Positions 16,652 to 26,390 of a DNA stretch of 64,000 bases are shown here, piece after piece. A model generated the notes under the pieces. That model made no database searches and had not been told where the DNA came from. It saw nothing but the letters and a program-made list of their open reading frames with translations. The DNA is taken from contig NZ_CP027805.1 of the NCBI RefSeq assembly GCF_003072625.1, forward strand, positions 1,980,185 through 2,044,184, written 5' to 3'. This DNA comes from Limosilactobacillus reuteri (GTDB lineage: Bacteria; Bacillota; Bacilli; Lactobacillales; Lactobacillaceae). The translations under genes were made by a program, and so were the position numbers. Positions within the stretch are counted from its first letter, which is position 1. Every line of letters begins with the position of its first letter.

Positions 16652-17662
16652 ATGGACTTAACTATTCCAAAGGATTACGATCCACGTCTTTCAATTAGAG
16701 AAACTGAAGCTGCTATTCGTTATATTCGTGAAACTTTCCAAGACGAATTTGGTAAAGAGCTAAACCTTCAACGGATGTCTGCACCAATGTTTGTTGAAAA
16801 GAGTACTGGATTAAACGATAACTTAAACGGTGTCGAACAACCAGTATCGTTTGAAATGAAGGATATGCCAAGCGAAACTGTTGAAGTTGTTCATTCCCTT
16901 GCTAAGTGGAAACGTCTTGCTCTTAAACGGTACGGTTTTGGAATGCATGAAGGTCTCTACACCAACATGAACGCTATTCGTAAGGAAGAAGACCTCGATA
17001 ATTTCCACTCGATTTATGTTGACCAATGGGACTGGGAAAAGGTTATAAGTAAGGATGAACGAACAGAAGAAACCTTAAAGGATACAGTTCGTGATATTTT
17101 CAAAGTAATCAAGCACATGGAACATGAAGTTTGGTACAAGTTCCCTCAAGCTGTTTACCATTTGCCAGATGAAATTCACTTTGTTACAACGCAAGAACTT
17201 GAAGATCGGTGGCCAGATCTTACCCCACTCGAACGGGAAGATAAGATTGCTAAAGAGCTTGGTGCTGTCTTTGTCATGAAAATCGGTGACAAGTTGCAAC
17301 GCAGTGGTAAGCCTCACGATGGTCGAGCACCTGACTACGATGACTGGAGCTTAAACGGTGATATTATTTTCTGGTATGAACCTCTTCAACGCCGGATCGA
17401 AATTTCAAGTATGGGGATTCGGGTTAGTCCAGAATCAATGAAATACCAACTTGAACAAGCCGATGCAACTGATCGTGAAAAATTACCATTCCATAAAATG
17501 TTGCTCAATGGCGAATTACCATATACAATTGGTGGAGGAATTGGTCAATCTCGTCTCTGTATGCTCCTTCTTGGCAAAGCTCATATTGGAGAAGTACAGG
17601 CAAGTATTTGGCCAGAAGATATGATTAAGAAGTGTGAAGAAAACCACATTCAAATTCTATAA
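16652..17662 (+). CDS. asnA: Aspartate-ammonia ligase (asparagine synthetase A)
   Basis: This 336-residue enzyme makes asparagine from aspartate, ammonia and ATP. It resembles class II aminoacyl-tRNA synthetases: [19 protein letters not shown] near the start, then [21 protein letters not shown] and the C-terminal [28 protein letters not shown]. The length is standard. The start is preceded by aaggag. It lies between the asparagine T-box and asnS, so both the amino acid supply and its tRNA charging enzyme respond to the same signal. Confidence 0.97.
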   Translation: MDLTIPKDYDPRLSIRETEAAIRYIRETFQDEFGKELNLQRMSAPMFVEKSTGLNDNLNGVEQPVSFEMKDMPSETVEVVHSLAKWKRLALKRYGFGMHEGLYTNMNAIRKEEDLDNFHSIYVDQWDWEKVISKDERTEETLKDTVRDIFKVIKHMEHEVWYKFPQAVYHLPDEIHFVTTQELEDRWPDLTPLEREDKIAKELGAVFVMKIGDKLQRSGKPHDGRAPDYDDWSLNGDIIFWYEPLQRRIEISSMGIRVSPESMKYQLEQADATDREKLPFHKMLLNGELPYTIGGGIGQSRLCMLLLGKAHIGEVQASIWPEDMIKKCEENHIQIL

Positions 17663-17681
17663 TTTAAGGAAGAGTATAAAA

Positions 17682-18980
17682 GTGGAAACTATTACAATTA
17701 GTGAAGCACCTAAACATGTTGGGGAAACAGTTAAAATTGGTGTTTGGTTAACTGACAAGCGTTCAAGCGGTAAGATTGCATTCTTGCAACTCCGTGACGG
17801 AACTGGATTTTTCCAAGGAATCATCCGTAAAAATGATGTTTCGGAAGAAAAATTTGATTCTGCTAAGCACGATTTACACCAAGAGACTAGCTTTTGGGTA
17901 ACCGGTGAAATCGCTGAAGACAAACGTTCAAAGTTTGGTTATGAAATTCACATCAAAGACTTTGACATTGTTGGCGAAAGTGAAGATTACCCGATTGGTA
18001 ACAAGGAACATGGAATTGACTTCTTGCTTGATAACCGTCATTTATGGTTACGTTCTCGCAAGCCATGGGCATTAATGCGAATCCGAAGTCGTGTTAAGCT
18101 TGCGACAATGGAATTTTTCGAAAAGCATGGATTTACTCAATTTGATGCTCCAGAACTAACTGGAAGTGCTCCTGAAGGGACAACAGAATTATTTAAAACT
18201 GACTACTTCGACCGTTCTGCTTTCCTTTCACAATCTGGTCAATTATATGCAGAAGCTGGTGCCATGGCATTAGGTCGCGTTTACACAATGGGTCCTACTT
18301 TCCGTGCAGAAAAATCAAAGACTCGTCGGCACTTAATGGAATTCTGGATGATCGAACCAGAAATGGCTTGGATGCATCAGGATGAAAGTCTTAAGATTCA
18401 AGAACAATACATTGCTTACTTGGTTCAAGACTTAATTGACCACTGTGCACGCGAACTTGAAATGGTAGGTCGTAGTGTAGAAAGTTTGAAGCCATTTACT
18501 GAATTACCATATCCACGAATCACTTATAAAGAAGCAATCGAAATGCTTCAAAAGGGTGGCTTTGATGTCGAATACGGTGCTGACTTTGGTTCACCAGAAG
18601 AAACCTACTTGGCAGATCAATTCCAAAAGCCAGTATTTATCTTGAACTATCCTAAAGAAATCAAGGCTTTCTACATGCCTGAAGACCCTGAAGATTCTCG
18701 CCAAGTTATCTGTGCGGACTTGCTTGCTCCAGAAGGCTATGGTGAAATCATTGGTGGTTCTGAACGTTCTTACGATTACGAATACATCACAAACAAACTT
18801 GAAGAAAACGGCCTAAGTAAAGAAGATTACGGTTGGTACGATGATTTACGGAAGTACGGTTCAATTCCTCACTCTGGATTTGGAATGGGCCTTGAACGAT
18901 TCTTAGCTTGGATTACTCTCCAAGACCACATTCGTGAAACTATTCCATTTCCACGGATGCTTAACCGTTTGAACCCTTAA
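17682..18980 (+). CDS. asnS: Asparaginyl-tRNA synthetase
   Basis: A GTG start at 17682 with aaggaag upstream gives 432 residues beginning [14 protein letters not shown] (first residue read as Met). The N-terminal OB-fold anticodon-binding domain covers about 1-105. The class IIb catalytic core follows with motif 2 [19 protein letters not shown] and motif 3 [13 protein letters not shown]. It charges tRNA(Asn). It follows asnA after 19 bases and shares its T-box. A hairpin terminator lies directly after it. Confidence 0.96.
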   Translation: METITISEAPKHVGETVKIGVWLTDKRSSGKIAFLQLRDGTGFFQGIIRKNDVSEEKFDSAKHDLHQETSFWVTGEIAEDKRSKFGYEIHIKDFDIVGESEDYPIGNKEHGIDFLLDNRHLWLRSRKPWALMRIRSRVKLATMEFFEKHGFTQFDAPELTGSAPEGTTELFKTDYFDRSAFLSQSGQLYAEAGAMALGRVYTMGPTFRAEKSKTRRHLMEFWMIEPEMAWMHQDESLKIQEQYIAYLVQDLIDHCARELEMVGRSVESLKPFTELPYPRITYKEAIEMLQKGGFDVEYGADFGSPEETYLADQFQKPVFILNYPKEIKAFYMPEDPEDSRQVICADLLAPEGYGEIIGGSERSYDYEYITNKLEENGLSKEDYGWYDDLRKYGSIPHSGFGMGLERFLAWITLQDHIRETIPFPRMLNRLNP

Positions 18981-18984
18981 TAAC

Positions 18985-19024
18985 AAAAAAGATGAGACTA
19001 GATTTTTAGCCTCATCTTTTTTTA
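18985..19024 (+). terminator. Terminator of the asnA-asnS operon
   Basis: The arms aaaaaagatgag and ctcatctttttt flank a short loop; the 3' side ends in a T-run. Confidence 0.85.
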
Positions 19025-19040
19025 TATGCTTTTTTAGAAC

Positions 19041-19739
19041 TCAATTTACTTTTTCTTCATAATTAAAATATGCTGTTCCTTTTCCCCAGTAAAATCCTTG
19101 TTGTAAGATAACCGGATTTCCAGCAAATTTTTTAGCTAATTGTCGATTCGAAATTCCTTCAATAACAAAGGTAAGATGATGCTTTTTCGCCAAAGCTAAC
19201 CACGCATTAACAAAGCTCATCATCAGTTCATAATCTTCATCCTTAAAAAGTAAAAGTAATAGTGATAATTTGATTCGACTAACAACCTTTAACTGCCTTT
19301 TAATGAATGCATAGCTATTACTACCCGCACACACATCATCAATCGCCAATTCAAACCCCATTTTCTTGAGACGTTGGATTTCTCTATCTAAATAATCAAG
19401 ACTATGAATCGTTTCGCGGCGTTCCGTAATCTCAATGGCCACGTGATCGTGATATGCTTCGCGAATCTCTTCTAAAAATTGCCAAATACTTTCAAATTTC
19501 ATTTGACATGGTTCTAAATTAATATATATTTTGCGATTTTGTTGCTCGTTTAAAGCATTTTTTAATGATTTACGGCTTGCCTTAATCCATGCATCGTTAC
19601 CCTCTTGTGTTGTGAGGCTGTGCAAGAAATTAATTCCTGGAAATTCGCCATTATTATTTCGAATAAGCATTTCATAAGTGTCAATTTCAGCATTCATCGC
19701 TTGATCAACACTAAGGATTGGCTGAAATATATTATACAT
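19041..19739 (-). CDS. EAL-domain protein, probable cyclic-di-GMP phosphodiesterase
   Basis: This 232-residue protein is a stand-alone EAL domain. The motif positions are held by YEMLIR, INLEP, AIEITER, the metal-binding AIDDVCAGS, a Lys in RIKLSL, FVIEGIS and a final QGFYWG. All acidic metal ligands and the general-base Glu seem present, so activity on cyclic-di-GMP is plausible. It starts 16 bases after the truncated GGDEF gene and would have been its operon partner. There is no membrane segment. With the neighbouring cyclase truncated, what it now acts on is unclear. Confidence 0.85.
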   Translation of the reverse strand: MYNIFQPILSVDQAMNAEIDTYEMLIRNNNGEFPGINFLHSLTTQEGNDAWIKASRKSLKNALNEQQNRKIYINLEPCQMKFESIWQFLEEIREAYHDHVAIEITERRETIHSLDYLDREIQRLKKMGFELAIDDVCAGSNSYAFIKRQLKVVSRIKLSLLLLLFKDEDYELMMSFVNAWLALAKKHHLTFVIEGISNRQLAKKFAGNPVILQQGFYWGKGTAYFNYEEKVN

Positions 19740-19754
19740 TTTTATCCCTAACTT

Positions 19755-20365
19755 TTAATAATTGTTATTTATTTTACGTTCTAAACTAGGCTTTTGGGGA
19801 CGTTGACGATGCTGATCAGTAACAATCCATCCCCGGCCATTGTTCTTTACACCATATAACATTTTATCAGCTCGCTTCAGGGTCGTGTCAAGTAATTCAT
19901 CATTCAAACGATCAGTTAAACTGCATGAAAAGCTAATTGTTAATTTTATCCCTTCCTTGGTAACAATCGATTTATTATTAAAGAATTTTTCAATCGACTG
20001 GAGTAATTGATAGACTTCTTCTAGTGAATGGTTAGAAACTACGATCGTGAATTCTTCGCCTCCGAAACGATATACATACCCATGTTTGGGAAATGCGGAA
20101 TGAATTTGTTCACGAAAAACCGTTGAGAAATAATTTAACACTTCATTGCCAACAAAGTGCCCGTATGTATCGTTTATCTTCTTAAAATGATCAATATCTA
20201 ATGCCCCGATTACAATATTATGAATTTCATTATTATTAGCTAATAGATTAATTTCTTGACTAAGAGCTCGGTAATTAAGTAACCCTGTTAAATCATCACG
20301 TTCACTTTCTTTTTCAAGAAGCTTTATTTTTTGCTCATTTTTCTTTTCACTCGTAAAGAAATATT
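19755..20365 (-). pseudogene. GGDEF-domain diguanylate cyclase, 5'-truncated
   Basis: The frame is open from about 20365 down to the stop at 19755. It reads EKESERDDLTGLLNYRAL, then IGALDIDHFKKINDTYGHFVGNEVL, and the active-site loop YRFGGEEFTIVV, so the GGDEF catalytic domain is complete. The part before DDLTGLLNY, normally a membrane or sensor region and the start codon, is missing. The frame meets the + strand EAL remnant head to head near 20360. An internal GTG at 20141 would omit the first half of the domain. No functional start is visible. Confidence 0.8.
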
Positions 20366-20503
20366 ACATATACTAAGAAAACTTAAGCAACTTCAAATTA
20401 AAGTTACTATTGAAAATGTTGGTTCTTCTAAAAAGGCCTACAGCTTGTGAAGTGCCCTACAATTGTTAGACAAGAAATCTAATGATTGTGGGGCACTTTT
20501 CAT

Positions 20504-21037
20504 ATGGTCAAATATAAATCAGAATTGAAGGCACAGATTGTCCATGAATACCTGTCAACTTCACAAAGTGCTTATGATTTAAGCAAAAAGTATCAGATTA
20601 ATAGACGAGAAATAGCTAAGTGGGTTCAGCGATACCGTTTGAATGGGATTAATGGCCTTAAACGTCGTCGTCAGAAGCGAACCTTTACCACCGACTTCAA
20701 GTTAAATGTGATAGACTACTATCAAACTCATGAGGATTCAATGGCCGAAGTAGCGGCTCGTTTTGATATCTTAGCGGCACAGGTCTCTGCTTGGCGCACA
20801 CAATTTAAACGAGACGGGATTACAGCTTTGAAGCCTCACCCGAAAGGTAGGCCGTCAAAAGTGAAACGTACTAAAAAACAAATCCGCCAGCTCGCCAATA
20901 AGAGTGAAGTGGAACAATTAAAGGAAGAATTAGCGAAGAAGAACCAAGAACTCTATAACACCAAGTTGGAGCGTGATCTCTTAAAAAAATCGCTGTCCCT
21001 GTTCGGACCCTCAAAGCCCGGAAGAAAACCCAAATAG
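20504..21037 (+). CDS. IS3-family transposase OrfA
   Basis: This 177-residue protein starts MVKYKSELKAQIVHEYLS and holds two helix-turn-helix segments (SAYDLSKKYQINRREIAKW and SMAEVAARFDILAAQVSAW), with a leucine-zipper-like end LKEELAKKNQELYNTKLERDLLKK. An A7 run at 20983-20989 near its 3' end is the likely site of programmed -1 frameshifting. A -1 shift there enters the OrfB frame with no stop. Confidence 0.85.
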   Translation: MVKYKSELKAQIVHEYLSTSQSAYDLSKKYQINRREIAKWVQRYRLNGINGLKRRRQKRTFTTDFKLNVIDYYQTHEDSMAEVAARFDILAAQVSAWRTQFKRDGITALKPHPKGRPSKVKRTKKQIRQLANKSEVEQLKEELAKKNQELYNTKLERDLLKKSLSLFGPSKPGRKPK

Positions 21038-21933
21038 TGGATCAGATCAGGGACGATCAATCATCACTACCCAAGAAGCAGCGTTATAAGATTGGTGACC
21101 TTCTTAAAGCCATTGAACTTCCCAAGGCTACTTATCACGATGAGCGGAAACGAATAGCTAACCACCATGATAAATATACTGAAGTTAAGCAAGTGATTCT
21201 TCAAATTGCTCAACAGTTTCAGATTCGTGGGCGTTGGACTGCGGGCTATCGCCGCATTCAAGCCGCTTTAGATAAACTTAACTTACACTTGTCGGGTGAC
21301 ACGATTCGGAAGTTAATGCGTGAATTGGACGTCCAGGTAGGCCTATATAACTGCCATCGGAATGGTAAATATTCATCTTATCATGGCACCGTTGGTAAGG
21401 TTTCAGATAATAAATTAAAGCAAGAATTCAATGAAAAACAACCTTATCGGGTTATTCATACTGACGTAACGCAGGTTCGCTTAGCTAACCATCAATGGGC
21501 TTACATCTCAGTGATGATTGACGAAGCGAGTCAAGAGATCCTGGCTTTCCAGATTAGTACTAGTCCCAATAAAGACTTAATTATGCGAACTATAAAAGAA
21601 TTAGTTAACAATTTACCTGATGATGCGCAACCAATTATCCATTCAGATCAAGGTTGGCATTACCAGTTAGCTTACTATACCCAAAAACTAGCGGATCTTC
21701 AGTTTATTCAAAGCATGTCCCGCAAAGGGAATTGCTTAGATAACGCTCCCGTAGAAAGTTTCTTTCACTTATTTAAGACTGAATTACTAGCTGGCTTTCC
21801 ACCATGCAAGGACATTATTGAGTTAACTAAACTTTCATACGATTATGTTCAATACTTTAATCATGTTAGGACAACCTTAAAAACGAAAGGCATGACCCCA
21901 ATTGAATACCGAAATCATGCCTTAGCAGCTTAA
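21037..21933 (+). CDS. IS3-family transposase OrfB, DDE integrase core
   Basis: This 298-residue frame has the three catalytic acidic motifs: VIHTDVTQV, IIHSDQGWHYQ and NAPVESFFHLFK. The -1 frame is open back to the A7 run, so the full transposase is the OrfA-OrfB fusion. The whole element looks intact and could be active. Confidence 0.88.
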   Translation: MDQIRDDQSSLPKKQRYKIGDLLKAIELPKATYHDERKRIANHHDKYTEVKQVILQIAQQFQIRGRWTAGYRRIQAALDKLNLHLSGDTIRKLMRELDVQVGLYNCHRNGKYSSYHGTVGKVSDNKLKQEFNEKQPYRVIHTDVTQVRLANHQWAYISVMIDEASQEILAFQISTSPNKDLIMRTIKELVNNLPDDAQPIIHSDQGWHYQLAYYTQKLADLQFIQSMSRKGNCLDNAPVESFFHLFKTELLAGFPPCKDIIELTKLSYDYVQYFNHVRTTLKTKGMTPIEYRNHALAA

Positions 21934-22209
21934 TAATTTAATTTTGTCTAACTTTTGTGTTGCACTTTATTGTTACAAAGACATTTGCCATATATCACTT
22001 ATTTAAAATTCAATATTCATTCTTTTAATAAGCCGGCAAATCACTGGATAGATATCACGCTTGCGCAGTGGCAACGGAGAATCGCCATTTTCAACATTGA
22101 AATGATTGTCGGCAAAATTGAAGATACTAATCAGGTTGCATTAGTAAATCAACTAAATATCCCTTTCCGTCAAGGTTATGCTTACGGTCATCCAGAAACT
22201 TTAAAAAAT

Positions 22210-22250
22210 AAATAAGCGAAGTTGGTTTTTAACCAGCCTCGCTTATTTAT
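22210..22250. terminator. Terminator at the end of the EAL remnant
   Basis: The arms aataagcgaagttggtt and aaccagcctcgcttatt form a strong hairpin followed by tatttt. It can serve the EAL remnant, and its A-rich side may also stop transcription from the other strand. Confidence 0.75.
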
Positions 22251-22287
22251 TTTAGAAATATATTCGTATTAACAATAAGTTTGCGCG

Positions 22288-22941
22288 TTAGCTATTTGCG
22301 ATAAAATCCAATAACCGATACATAACTCGCTTATTTTCAGCCGGAACACCTTGCTGAATGATTTCTTTTCCATTTTGGTGAAGATCATTATGGTCTAATG
22401 GATATTGATCATCATTTACAGCAATCTCGCGAACATTATCTGCTGTCGGCTCAAAGTGGAATTGAAGTCCAATAACACTACCATTCATAACAAAACCTTG
22501 ATTTTTAACTAAGTCACTACTAAATAATAAGTCTGCTTGAGCTGGAACTTCAAACATCTCTTCATGCCAATGCAGAGCGGTTAATTTTGGAGGAATATCA
22601 GAAATTAGATCGCTTTTTAAATACACCGGTGCCCAACCAACTTCTTTATGTGGTGCCTTCTTTACGGCATAACCGAGTGTCTTAGCGATCTGTTGGGCTC
22701 CATAACACGCACCAAAAATTGGCTTACGAGCATCCAATAGTTGCCGAATTAAAACTCGCTCTTGCTTAATCCACGTTAAGTCGTCATTAGGGCTCATGGG
22801 ACCGCCAGTCTCATCAGCAGTCGGCAAATTACCAAACTGATAGGGATGATAAACGTACATCTCATGTCCGCGGTCCTGTGACCATTCTTGAATTGTTCCT
22901 GGTCCTTCATTTGGCGTGTGTTGCAAAACATTGATTCTCAT
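22288..22941 (-). CDS. Class I glutamine amidotransferase-like protein
   Basis: This 217-residue protein is a stand-alone GATase1 domain. The nucleophile is in KPIFGACYGAQQIAKTLG, and the catalytic His in IGLQFHFEPT is followed by Glu within two residues. It also shows LHWHEEMFEVP, typical of the GMP-synthase-like stand-alone branch. It should hydrolyse glutamine or a gamma-glutamyl compound; no synthetase partner is adjacent, so the substrate is unknown. The length matches the family. It lies between unrelated genes and seems to be transcribed alone. Confidence 0.85.
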   Translation of the reverse strand: MRINVLQHTPNEGPGTIQEWSQDRGHEMYVYHPYQFGNLPTADETGGPMSPNDDLTWIKQERVLIRQLLDARKPIFGACYGAQQIAKTLGYAVKKAPHKEVGWAPVYLKSDLISDIPPKLTALHWHEEMFEVPAQADLLFSSDLVKNQGFVMNGSVIGLQFHFEPTADNVREIAVNDDQYPLDHNDLHQNGKEIIQQGVPAENKRVMYRLLDFIANS

Positions 22942-23042
22942 CGAATATCCTTTCCGTCGACGGCAATGTTGTGCTAGGTATCGCCTGCATGTACCTAAGA
23001 TATTATTGTTATAACATCAAATCATGAGATTAACAATAATTT

Positions 23043-23405
23043 TTATTCCCAATATTCTTCATATTTTCGTGATGCTCCGGTTGCAGCATCAACGTCTGCT
23101 TCACCATTATCTTCACGGCGAAAAATAAAAACTGGCTCTTCAGTCTCTTGCTGATAATCAACAGTAACAACTAGTCCTGAGAAGAACCAAGCATCCGCAA
23201 AGTTAACATGGTAATTAATACCATCTTTGGTTATGACGATTGTTGCCCCATCGAGCGTCGATTCAGGTTCATACCCTTGCTTAGGACCATGTTTAACATT
23301 GTGTGGTTGAATCGTTTTACCATAAAGCTTTATCCCGTTTCCACTAACCAGGTTAAATTTTTGTTGGAACCATTTACTAGCAGTATCAGTAATAATTAAT
23401 TGCAT
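23043..23405 (-). CDS. HesB/YadR/YfhF-like (IscA-fold) protein
   Basis: The ATG at 23405 is chosen because aaggagtg precedes it; a longer frame to 23462 lacks this. The 120-residue product MQLIITDTASKWFQQKF continues with GNGIKLYGKT, DGINYHVNFADAWFFSGLVVTVDYQ and a tail KYEEYWE. This matches the lactobacillus HesB-like family. The three Cys that bind iron-sulfur clusters in true IscA/HesB proteins are all absent, so cluster scaffolding is unlikely and the role is unknown. It is followed after 72 bases by the aldo/keto reductase on the same strand. Confidence 0.75.
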   Translation of the reverse strand: MQLIITDTASKWFQQKFNLVSGNGIKLYGKTIQPHNVKHGPKQGYEPESTLDGATIVITKDGINYHVNFADAWFFSGLVVTVDYQQETEEPVFIFRREDNGEADVDAATGASRKYEEYWE

Positions 23406-23477
23406 TTCAATCACTCCTTGGATGTTAATAATTGTTTTAATTATAAATTGATCCATAAACAAAGACTAGTGAGACCT

Positions 23478-24356
23478 TTATTTTTCGTCATCTTGAACCA
23501 TCTTTAAACTGGATCCAAAAATTTGTTCAATCGTAACCGGATCACGGTGGTCAAAGAATTGACTTTCATTCTTGTCAAGACTGGCCATCTTCTTTATATC
23601 ATCATCAGAAAGTTCAAAATCAAAGACATTGATATTTTCTTCCATCCGATTCTTATGAACTGACTTAGGAATGACAGTAATGCCACGTTGTAAGAGCCAG
23701 CGAAGAATTACTTGACCATTGCTCTTACCATATTTAGCAGCAATCTCAGCAATTGTTTCGTTGGTGAAGATATCATGCTTACCTTCCGCAAATGGTGCCC
23801 ATGCTTCAACACGAATATCTTCACTTTGCGCAAACCTAACTTCTTGGGCTTGTTGATACCAAGGGTTAACTTCGATTTGGTTGACTGCTGGCTTAACAGG
23901 CATTGTTAATTCAAGGTCCTTTAATTGATCAGCGTAGAAGTTCGATACACCGATTGTGCGAATCTTACCTTCCTTTTGTGCTTCTTGTAATGCTCGCCAG
24001 GCACCCATTGCATCGCCATATGGCTGGTGGAGAAGGTAAAGATCCATGTAACCAAGGCCAAGTTTTTGCAGTGAAGCATCAATCCCCGCTTTAGCCCGCT
24101 TATAGTTAAAGTCAGATACCCATAACTTAGAAGTTACAAAGATATCTTCACGGTTTACGCTACTATTCTTAATTGCCTTTCCAACTGCTTCTTCATTTTG
24201 GTAAGCAGCAGCAGTATCAATTAAATGGTAACCGACTTCAAGGGCATCGGTAACTGCTTGTTCAGCTTGACTTAAGTCTGGAACTTGGAATACCCCAAAT
24301 CCAAGGGTTGGCATTTCTACCCCGTTATTTAGTTTTACTGTTGGTACGTTTGTCAT
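23478..24356 (-). CDS. Aldo/keto reductase (2,5-diketo-gluconate reductase type)
   Basis: This 292-residue NADPH-dependent reductase carries the catalytic tetrad: Asp and Tyr in LIDTAAAYQNEEAVG, Lys in VTSKLWV and His in YLLHQPYGD. The cofactor-binding end VIPKSVHKNRMEENINVFDFELSDDD is typical. It reduces aldehydes or ketones to alcohols; the true substrate is unknown. The divergent LysR gene across a 120-base region, with a LysR-type box, suggests control by that regulator, now split by an IS. Confidence 0.9.
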   Translation of the reverse strand: MTNVPTVKLNNGVEMPTLGFGVFQVPDLSQAEQAVTDALEVGYHLIDTAAAYQNEEAVGKAIKNSSVNREDIFVTSKLWVSDFNYKRAKAGIDASLQKLGLGYMDLYLLHQPYGDAMGAWRALQEAQKEGKIRTIGVSNFYADQLKDLELTMPVKPAVNQIEVNPWYQQAQEVRFAQSEDIRVEAWAPFAEGKHDIFTNETIAEIAAKYGKSNGQVILRWLLQRGITVIPKSVHKNRMEENINVFDFELSDDDIKKMASLDKNESQFFDHRDPVTIEQIFGSSLKMVQDDEK

Positions 24357-24439
24357 AATAATTCTTCCTTTCCGTAATTAATTGTTGTCTATATATTAAT
24401 TACTAATTTACGAATTGAAAATTACTACCTTTACATGGT

Positions 24440-24460
24440 AGTATACAATTAATGCATACT
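24440..24460. promoter_or_regulatory. LysR-type operator between aldo/keto reductase and LysR genes
   Basis: AGTAT, eleven bases, then ATACT form the classic T-N11-A dyad of LysR regulators. It lies 16 bases upstream of the LysR start and within the divergent promoter region of the aldo/keto reductase. Confidence 0.55.
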
Positions 24461-24828
24461 GCTAAGGAGTGGTCTAATGATCGACAATTACCTGCTTGAA
24501 GAATTAGTAACCTTCGCCAACGAAAAAACACTTGCTAAAACTGCTGAAAAACTTAACGTTACCCAGCCAACCGTTACACGCGGAATGCAAAAATTAGAAG
24601 ACGATCTTGGGATTCAATTATTTAACCGCCAACCAAATCGAATTGTCCTCACTGATACCGGAAAACTAGCTGCTGAAAAAGCTACTGAGGTTCTCGCCGT
24701 TAACCGCAATTTTGTTCAGCAGCTTCAAAATTATGCTGCGCGACAATCCGTAATTAAAATTGGCTATAATGCCCTCTGAGTATACAGATGAAATAGAAAA
24801 TTCATCTTATACTCGGAGGGCTTTTTCT

Positions 24829-25542
24829 ATGGGAAGAAAATCTAAATACTCAGCAGAGGAAAAACTCTTAATCCTCAATGAAGTTTTACGAAATGGAATC
24901 CATAAGGTAATAACTAAGTACAAGATTAGCCAAAAAACTATCAGGCGGTGGAGTCTTCTATACAAGTATCAGGGAATGCCAGGACTTCAAACAAGTCATC
25001 ATAATCAAAGCTACTCTAAAGAATTTAAAAACTCATTGGTTGAACAATATCAACAAACAGATGAGGCATTAGATTTATTTGCGATAAAACACGGTTTACG
25101 ATCTCAAAGGCAACTAGAACAATGGATTATCCGGTATAATGAATCTAACTTAAAGGCCTATACGCCAAGAAAGCGAGATTCAAAAATGAGTGGACGAAAG
25201 ACTGACTTTGAAGAACGACTTACTATCATTGAAGAGTTGATTAAGCATGATGTGAACTACAATTGGGCAGTTGAAAAGTACCATATTAGTTACCAACAAG
25301 TTTATGGCTGGTATCAAAAGTATCGCAAAAGCGGTAATGACCCAGAATCACTTCGTGATCGCCGAGGCAAAGCTAAGCCAGAAGAGAAGTGGACGGAAGT
25401 TGACCGACTCAAGGCAGAAAATCGCTTATTAAGGGCTCAGCTAGAAAAGCAAGAGATGGAGATTGCGTTCGCAAAAAAATTAACAGAAATACGCAATCGG
25501 GAGGTGGAAAAGGACTCCGGTACCAAGCCATCAAAGAACTAA
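24829..25542 (+). CDS. IS3-family transposase OrfA
   Basis: This 237-residue protein begins MGRKSKYSAEEKLLILNEVL and contains repeated helix-turn-helix units (KVITKYKISQKTIRRW, WAVEKYHISYQQVYGW) and a coiled coil (RLKAENRLLRAQLEKQEMEIAFAKK). An A7 run at 25473-25479 is the probable -1 frameshift site leading into OrfB. Confidence 0.85.
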   Translation: MGRKSKYSAEEKLLILNEVLRNGIHKVITKYKISQKTIRRWSLLYKYQGMPGLQTSHHNQSYSKEFKNSLVEQYQQTDEALDLFAIKHGLRSQRQLEQWIIRYNESNLKAYTPRKRDSKMSGRKTDFEERLTIIEELIKHDVNYNWAVEKYHISYQQVYGWYQKYRKSGNDPESLRDRRGKAKPEEKWTEVDRLKAENRLLRAQLEKQEMEIAFAKKLTEIRNREVEKDSGTKPSKN

Positions 25543-26390
25543 ATCAAGAAAATGGATGGTCAATTAGCCAGTTGTGTAAAATAGCTGATTCTTCGCGAGA
25601 TGGTTATTACAAATGGCTCAATCGAAAGCCAAGTCGATATCATAATGAGCAAGCAGAGTTACTTGAAGCGATTGTAGAGTTAGAAGAAGAACATAATTGG
25701 ACGCTGGGATATTTAGCGATGACTACACAGTTAAGCTTTGAAAACCGTTTAAGCTTTACCGCTGGATTAAAACGAATAACTAATTGCATGCGTAAGCATG
25801 GAATTAGAGCAAATATTAGGAAGAAGAAGCGCAATCGAATTCAACGCCATGAAGAATACATCAATGACAACTTATTGCAGGGACAATTCGACCGTGAAAC
25901 TAAAAATGAAGTGTGGGTTACCGACACAACGGAAGTTGCCTACGGCGAACACACACTTCATAAAGTACGAGTACACGTTATTTTAGATTTATATGGTCGT
26001 TACGCTTTAAGCTACAATATTTCAGACACAGAAACTTCATCAGCAGTAATTGAAACCTTTAATCGTGCTTTTACGGTTGAACCTGATGCGCAACCAATGG
26101 TCCATACTGACCGCGGATCAGCTTACTGCTCAAGTATGTTCAACGACTACTTAGCCTCTAAAAATTGTATTCATAGTATGTCACACCCCGGTCATCCTTG
26201 GGAAAACTCCCCCATAAAGCGTTGGTGGAATGACTTCAAGCTAATCTGGATTAACAAACATAATCGTCCTAAGACGCTAGCAGAGCTAGAACAGCTCGTC
26301 AAAGGAGCCATTGAATACTTTAATACCAAACGCGCTTACACAAGCAAAAACGGCTTGACCGCGGAACAATTCCGCAATCAAGCCTCCTAA
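25479..26390 (+). CDS. IS3-family transposase OrfB with a suspect catalytic residue
   Basis: Entered by -1 shifting at the A7 run, the frame is open to 26390. It has the HTH_21-like YYKWLNRKPSRYHNEQAELLE region, then VWVTDTTEVAYG and MVHTDRGSAYCS with the first two catalytic Asp. The third motif reads PWENSPIKRWWNDFK. In this IS group the expected sequence is PIERWW, so the catalytic Glu seems replaced by Lys (a single G to A change). The product is probably inactive. The expected residue comes from knowledge of the family. Confidence 0.75.
   Translation: MNRNTQSGGGKGLRYQAIKELNQENGWSISQLCKIADSSRDGYYKWLNRKPSRYHNEQAELLEAIVELEEEHNWTLGYLAMTTQLSFENRLSFTAGLKRITNCMRKHGIRANIRKKKRNRIQRHEEYINDNLLQGQFDRETKNEVWVTDTTEVAYGEHTLHKVRVHVILDLYGRYALSYNISDTETSSAVIETFNRAFTVEPDAQPMVHTDRGSAYCSSMFNDYLASKNCIHSMSHPGHPWENSPIKRWWNDFKLIWINKHNRPKTLAELEQLVKGAIEYFNTKRAYTSKNGLTAEQFRNQAS

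Larger units (their letters stand above)
20449..21969 (+). mobile_element. IS3-family element (IS150-like), 1521 bp
   Basis: The inverted ends are tgaagtgccc...gttagacaa on the left and ttgtctaac...gcacttta on the right. A 3-base duplication TTG flanks it (20446-20448 and 21970-21972), and removing one copy restores the EAL reading frame exactly. The left end also pairs with sequence just inside it (to about 20499), forming a long hairpin that could block read-in transcription. It contains two overlapping transposase frames. Confidence 0.92.
20360..22215 (+). pseudogene. EAL-domain gene remnant split by an IS3 element
   Basis: Before the IS the frame reads LKQLQIKVTIENVGSSKKAYS. After removing the IS and one copy of the 3-base duplication it continues LLQRHLPYITYLKFN and then NIEMIVGKIEDTNQ to the stop at 22215. 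This is the C-terminal part of an EAL domain, including the ENVG and QGYAYGHP segments. The 5' part is missing, lost at the head-to-head junction with the GGDEF gene. The gene is dead twice over, by the 5' deletion and by the insertion. Confidence 0.8.
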
